In this document: positions 58,946 to 64,000 of the stretch, in pieces
How positions within the stretch are numbered: position 1 is the first letter of the stretch
How the letters are laid out: each line of letters opens with the position of its first letter
Assembly (NCBI GenBank): GCA_905331475.1
Contig: CAJNYU010001053.1
Span: forward strand, 90,000-153,999
DNA: 64,000 bases
From: Rotaria socialis
Lineage: Eukaryota > Rotifera > Eurotatoria > Philodinida > Philodinidae
Direction of reading: 5' to 3'
The notes under the pieces: model-generated
The model's input: the letters and a program-made list of their open reading frames with translations, nothing else
What the model was told of the DNA's origin: nothing
Databases searched by the model: none
Position numbers and translations under genes: made by a program

Positions 58946-60254
58946 CAGACCAGACAGAATGATCCGTAAGCGACCTTAAGTGTTATAAATACGGAGAAAT
59001 ACAGTGTTTCCAACGAATGATCGTTTACGAATAATCGTATAAGATCTTGAGACGGCGAAATACGATAACGTGACGTATTTTAATCATACTTTTAGATATC
59101 TGTCAAACGACCAGAAGCCACACTTTTTAAATGCAACGACATTGCTCCTTTATTTTTTTGCAGAGAACAAACCAAAATGTTCTACGATTTTTTACTGAAC
59201 CAATTTCAATGAGTAATATAATACAATTCCTTGATTGTGACGCTCATATGGAAAATATCTTGCAAAACTAAAATTTGCTTGGAATAAGATTCTTGTTCGG
59301 TTCGCAGGGCAATTTTAATGGTTTTACTTAATTTTCAGCAATTTTTTATTTTCCTTTTTTTCTATGGGTCCGTTTGAGACAAAGATAATCAGATGATTCA
59401 GAAGCGTTTAAATTTGAGTAATATATCCATTTGAATCTTTTCTAAGCGCTTGGATCTTTACGTTTTCGTGAGTGAGTAAGTGACTTAATCAGCATTTTGA
59501 CGTTATCGGTTTCTCTTTTCTGCTAGAAAAACATGCTAACAAGTTCTTTTATACTTTTTCAAAATTAATCAAATAAATTTTTTATTTTTTAGATTCATCA
59601 ATCTTAAAATTTGCCCCCTGTATATTCTGTCTCGATTGTTAATATAAATTATGCGATCATGGAAAATAGGTGAATGTATAGATTTTAAAAAGTTTAACTT
59701 TTTTAATGCATCCTATTGGTTTCTTTTCGTTGTGATGGACCTGGGTCGTTTGCTTTTTCAACCAGGCTTTCTTGAAAAAATTCATTACATCTCCCATTCC
59801 GAGATACAACCCCGCCAACAGTTGATCCTTCGCGTGACCTCTGCCAATGCGGATCATGGAGGCAAAACAATTTAAGTTCAGAGTAGATCTTACAGTGGTA
59901 GTGAGTGAGGGTCTACAGTGAGCATTTCTTTTTTCATTCAGCACACAAAACATGTTCATGCAGACTCACACGTACATCCTCTTCGTCGTCGCTTTCATTA
60001 TGAAAAAACAATACCAAGCGTCATTTTCTGTAAACAGAAAAGAACACCTATGACCTGCGTATTACCTAATTTTTTCATTTTTCTCACTCAAAATGCAAAA
60101 AACCATTCAAAAGAAAAATATGAAGTATTTTCATTTTCTTCTCTCTCTATATTCCGGATGCTGTGTCATTTTCTCTAATTTACCTATTCAAATTAAGTTA
60201 TTTTTATCATATCCAATATAATATCGTCTTATTTTCTCTATCTTCATTATTTTA
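58946..60254. other. Intergenic, with an unexplained GC-richer block
   Basis: Around 59740-59920 the sequence is less AT-rich and includes TGATCCTTCGCGTGACCTCTG and GTGAGTGAGGGTCTACAG. It is neither clearly coding nor a recognised snRNA or tRNA. The rest is plain AT-rich DNA. Confidence 0.35.
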
Positions 60255-61209
60255 GTAACCAAACCAGGATTCATTCCACTACGTAGCTGTTCAATCGACA
60301 TCCATCCAAATGCTCGATGGAAACAGAATGGCCTCACTGAGCTGGAGGAAATAAACAAGGCAATGGAATCAATCAACTCTCATACCCATGGGGTTTGTAT
60401 GTTGATAATGATCAAACTGTCTATATCGCTGATTCAGGCAATCCCCATATTGTAAAATGGAAATTGGGTGCGACGAGTGGCCAAGTGGTTGCCGGTGGAA
60501 ATGAAGAAGGAAGTGGGGTTCATCAAATGTCTGACCCAAGAGATGTGATTGTCGACAAAGAGAGAGATAGTGTCATCATCTGCGATAATTCAAATAGAAG
60601 AGTGGTTCAATGGCCTCGTCAAAACGGGACAAGTGGAGAAACGATCATCTCCAACATCGATTGCTTGGGTTTAACAATGGACGAGAATGGATCTCTCTAT
60701 GTCGTTGATTTTGAAAAGGCTGAAGTGAGACGATATCAACGAGGAGAATATCAAGGAACAGTGGTTGCAGGTGGTAATGGAGAAGGAAATCGTCTCGATC
60801 AACTGTTTCGTCCAACATACGTATTCGTCGATCGAGACCATTCAATGTACGTATCGGATTATGGAAATCATCGTGTGATGAAATGGAGGGAAGGCGCAGA
60901 AGTTGGTATTATCGCGGCTGGTGGTCAAGGAGAAGGAAATGGTCTTACACAAGTGTGGAATCCTCGAGGAGTCATTGTCGATCAATTGGGCACTGTCTAT
61001 GTGGCTGATTGTGGGAATGCTCGAATCATGCGTTGGCTCAAAGGAGCCACACAAGGAAGTGTCATGGTAGGGTGCAAACGGTGAAGGAGGACAATCGAAC
61101 CAACTCAATGTGCCCATCGGTTTATCATTCGATCAACACGGTAATCTCTATGTCGTCGATACCCAAAATCATCGATTACAAAAATTCAATATTGAATTCA
61201 ATGGATGAA
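60255..61209 (+). pseudogene. NHL-repeat (beta-propeller) protein, frameshifted
   Basis: After a TTTTAG acceptor the sequence reads CSIDIHPNARWKQNG, then a chain of NHL repeats about 45 residues apart: QTVYIADSG, DSVIICDNSNRRVVQW, GSLYVVDFEKAEVRRY, HSMYVSDYGNHRVMKW, GTVYVADCGNARIMRW and GNLYVVDTQNHRLQKF, linked by VAGGNGEGN-like loops. Six blades would make a beta-propeller, a ligand- or protein-binding scaffold. Two one-base frameshifts interrupt it, near 60338 (before the first AGGN loop) and near 61072 (in a G run before ANGEGGQ). The final stop is at 61207-61209. Upstream exons, usually a membrane anchor in bdelloid relatives, were not found. Dead copy, or poor consensus in homopolymers. 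Confidence 0.8.
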
Positions 61210-64000
61210 TCAATAGAAAACGCGATACCGAACTCTATAAAAAAAACATTTATGTGTATTTAGTGTGTTTTTTTTAATGTATTCAGGATACGTGCTTTTG
61301 TTGCTAGTTGAGTTTAGCTTTCTATCTATGGAAAGTACATCAGTCGGAGTCATTGAAGTTAATGTATGTTGAATAGAAATCTTTTAGGATATGAAAATAC
61401 TGAATAAGAGTAACATAGTTTCTAGTATAGTTGGGATTCAAATTCGTTTATAACTTCGGAGAGAGAACCTAAGTGACAACCATTCTTTCTCGAAACATGT
61501 CAATTCTATCGATGATTGAAACTCTCTTATCATACTTTAGAAAAACTATTCGATAAATTCTCATATTGTTTTCGTCAAAGAAATTCGCAAGTAATATGCA
61601 AAAATAAATATCTTTTGCATTGATTATTTTTTTGTTAAATGAAAAATGACTCAATTAATATTTAGACACTATTAATCATACTCTTCAGAGAATTATTCAA
61701 ATTCGAATCATAAAATTAGATAATATATGAGGATCGTTCTTATCAATTATATTTATCGCTTGAATTGATTGATTGACGTAAGTAGTTGGTAGCCAAGTAG
61801 ATACCATTTAGTTGAATGTAAAAAGTCTTCTCATATGTACTATTGATCTGCTGAAAATCTTACGAATATGACTTTTACGCTTAGCATTTTATGTGGGATA
61901 TAAAACGTCAGTTCAATAGTTAATTAGCATTTTATAATCCAAAAAATGTTTGATTTAATATATAAAGCAACAATCATCTATAAAGAATTGTCTCCAATGT
62001 TTTTTTTTACAAAGATGAAAATAAAATTCTTCCTATAAATTTGATTACTAAAATATACAAGTTCTCTTTAATTTTATTACATATTTTGCCTCAAAATTGT
62101 GTATAACTGCTCTCATAATACAAAACTACTCTAGATTCTCACAGATTTCACGTTCACATGGGGACAGTAGGAAAATAAAGTTTGACCAAGAACGAACAAA
62201 TTGTATTTTTAACTACTTCATAATCAATGTCATGGAGACAATGAATCATTGAACTCTCTCTTGTATGTTGCCATTATTATATTATTCTTGTCTATTACTT
62301 TAGAATACTCAACAAAAATTTTTGAGTGTAAGTGTGAATATATGAATTATATTCTTTCCTTAAACATCAACATTCATGCATTCTCATTATAGAGGAAATA
62401 CAAGAGCTAAAGAGAATAAAAGTGCTAAAAGTAGTAATGCACATTCATCATTTGAATTTCTTATAGACTTATTTCGAATGAATTACACGATTTACTGCCG
62501 TGTGCTTTACTGCCGTTGTAAACAATTTTTTACATATGCATTTTTTTATTTTTAGGTATTTTTAGGAATTTTTAGGAGAGTTTTTCTGTGATATGTTATA
62601 TGATTATCTTAGATAATTCTAATGATCACGATAGAAAAGCAATTTAGATTTTCTATGTCATAAGTTTTGTTTTTATCTCAAGGAATCGTAAAAATATTTT
62701 GAAATCTAACCATAGTTTGTAATCGATTTAATGTATTGAAAGGAAATTATTCATTTTCTATCTCAAAGGTTTATTTCTCATATCAAATGTTCGTTAATAT
62801 ATGTTTATGGTTCACTGAAAAAAAAAAGGTTCCATGCGGAACTTAAAAGGTTTCGTGGTGCTTTACTATACTTCAAAAGTTTTCGATCGGAAACACAAAA
62901 CCTTGTAGTAGTTCAGTTCCATCAGAGGTTGCGCAAAAAACCTTTTCAAGGTTTCGGATTCAACAAGGTGTCGTAATAAACCTTTTTAAGGTTTGGAATT
63001 CAACAAAGTTTTGTAAAATACTCCTATATCCTTTTTGGCTAACATAAGTTGTAGTGTGGCGCTTTGTGTCATTACTTCTTTTATTGTCGAGTGAAGTTAA
63101 AACCAATCACTTATTTTTCCGCTGCTCATCTAATTCTACATCAAGTTCACTGTTTCCAATATTAAGTATCTTAAACAAAAGCAAATAGTCGAAGTACTTA
63201 TAATTTTTTAACGGCACTATATTTCGAATATAAATGGAACAAGCAAAGAACCACGTTGCTTCCCTACAAAGTTGGTAGAACGCTTTACGTATATATTGTG
63301 GCATTACTACAAACGTTGTTCATCTTATTCTTATTCTCCACTTTTTTACATTATTTCTTTTTATCTTTTTATCGTATACTAAGTCTTCGCAGCACAAAAG
63401 AAAACTTAAAAAATGTAGACATTATGTATATATATATATCCAAGAATCCTTTTATTTAATAATAATATTAAATCAAATATATATGCCAAACTGTCCACGT
63501 TTCATCGAATGTAATATAATCGTGTTAGAATTTGTACCTTACATAAAAGTTCAAATATGTAGAAGTTGTTAATGCTGAAACGATTGCATTGTATTTTATG
63601 TGACTAACATAATCTTTTGCATAAATCTAAGATGAACCCTTTAATGGTTTTTTCTTCTTATATAAATGTATACAAATCAATATAAACGTTTCCAGCTTGA
63701 ACCTTTCTTTTATAACTGAGACACTTCTAGTAGCAAATGCTTCAAAAATTATTTCGCACATTTTCCGCTGTTTCTTAGATACTCTTTTACTTATATATTT
63801 ATTCGTGACCGTTTTCTTTACGATTTTTACATTGCATTTGCCTTGAAAAACAATAAACCTATAGAATAAGTTATGTCATCCCTACATCGCCCAGAAAATG
63901 AGCGTTATCTCATGAAACAATTATCAGCTATACGACCGTAGAGATAGAATTCGAAACAAAATACAGAGAAAAGTAATTTGAAGTGAATCATCTGACTTGC
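61210..64000. other. AT-rich intergenic, few repeats
   Basis: A degenerate tandem repeat lies at about 62925-63025. A short frame at 63873-63941 (MSSLHRPENERYLMKQLSAI) may be a first exon of a gene beyond the window. Nothing else recognised. Confidence 0.35.
62925..63025. repeat. Degenerate tandem repeat with AAACCTTTT...AAGGTTT words
   Basis: Two and a half units of about 43 bp, each with ACCTTTTCAAGGTTT-like palindromes and ATTCAACAAGG. Similar words begin at 62827 (AAAGGTTCCATGCGG), so the repeat may be one end of a larger element. Confidence 0.5.

Noticed and set aside
59657-59959. 100-codon minus-strand ORF, also considered as a small nuclear RNA
   Set aside because: No protein family recognised, and no match by eye to U1-U6, 7SK, RNase P or U3 landmarks.
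1-64000. Bdelloid spliced-leader RNA gene or Athena-type reverse transcriptase
   Set aside because: I looked for the spliced-leader sequence and for reverse-transcriptase motifs and did not see either.

Overview
The window looks like bdelloid rotifer nuclear DNA (Adineta/Rotaria type). It is AT-rich, with short (about 50-65 nt) GT-AG introns, long AT-rich gaps and many small inverted-repeat elements. It carries gene families I associate with bdelloids: an arginine ADP-ribosyltransferase, an NHL-repeat protein, a truncated rhodopsin-like receptor, a FLYWCH/MULE transposase relic and an 8-cysteine (D8C) surface protein. The assignment rests on family recognition and gene architecture; no rRNA or mitochondrial marker is present. 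I see no bacterial operon, CRISPR array, virus or bona fide tRNA gene.

Layout. 0.6-3.4 kb: a multi-exon VPS13-like fragment. 6.0-6.9 kb: a broken ADP-ribosyltransferase. 7.5-8.9 kb: a probable unidentified minus-strand multi-exon gene. 9.5-11.2 kb: nested foldback elements. 11.6-15.85 kb: a type II membrane protein with a Thr-rich stalk and a D8C domain. 20.5-23.7 kb: its tandem paralogue, which has lost the D8C exon. The spacer between them holds a tRNA-derived SINE. 23.97-24.67 kb: a GTCGAC-rich transposon. 24.7-29.4 kb: mostly empty, with one CCCAGG-type MITE and a short TGTGGG tract. 29.8-30.6 kb: an intronless aquaporin with altered NPA motifs. 31.8-34.2 kb: a MULE transposase pseudogene and a GPCR pseudogene. 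37.5-40.2 kb: a two-exon DegT/StrS-type aminotransferase. 42.0-49.15 kb: an apparently intact 20-exon SLC4 bicarbonate transporter. 49.7-50.5 kb: a hAT remnant and a MITE. 52.9-53.4 kb: a solo LTR. 53.6-54.5 kb: a small unknown gene whose exon is split by a MITE. 56.1-56.3 kb: an orphan terminal exon. 57.0-58.9 kb: three transposons nested in one another. 60.3-61.2 kb: a frameshifted NHL-repeat gene.

The genes do not form a pathway. The strongest signals are about genome dynamics. The D8C tandem duplication supplies empty sites that date and delimit insertions. Several non-autonomous elements can be bounded by target-site duplications read directly from the sequence. The clearly whole genes are the SLC4 transporter, the aminotransferase, the aquaporin and the D8C gene. 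Most of the others are truncated, frameshifted or interrupted.
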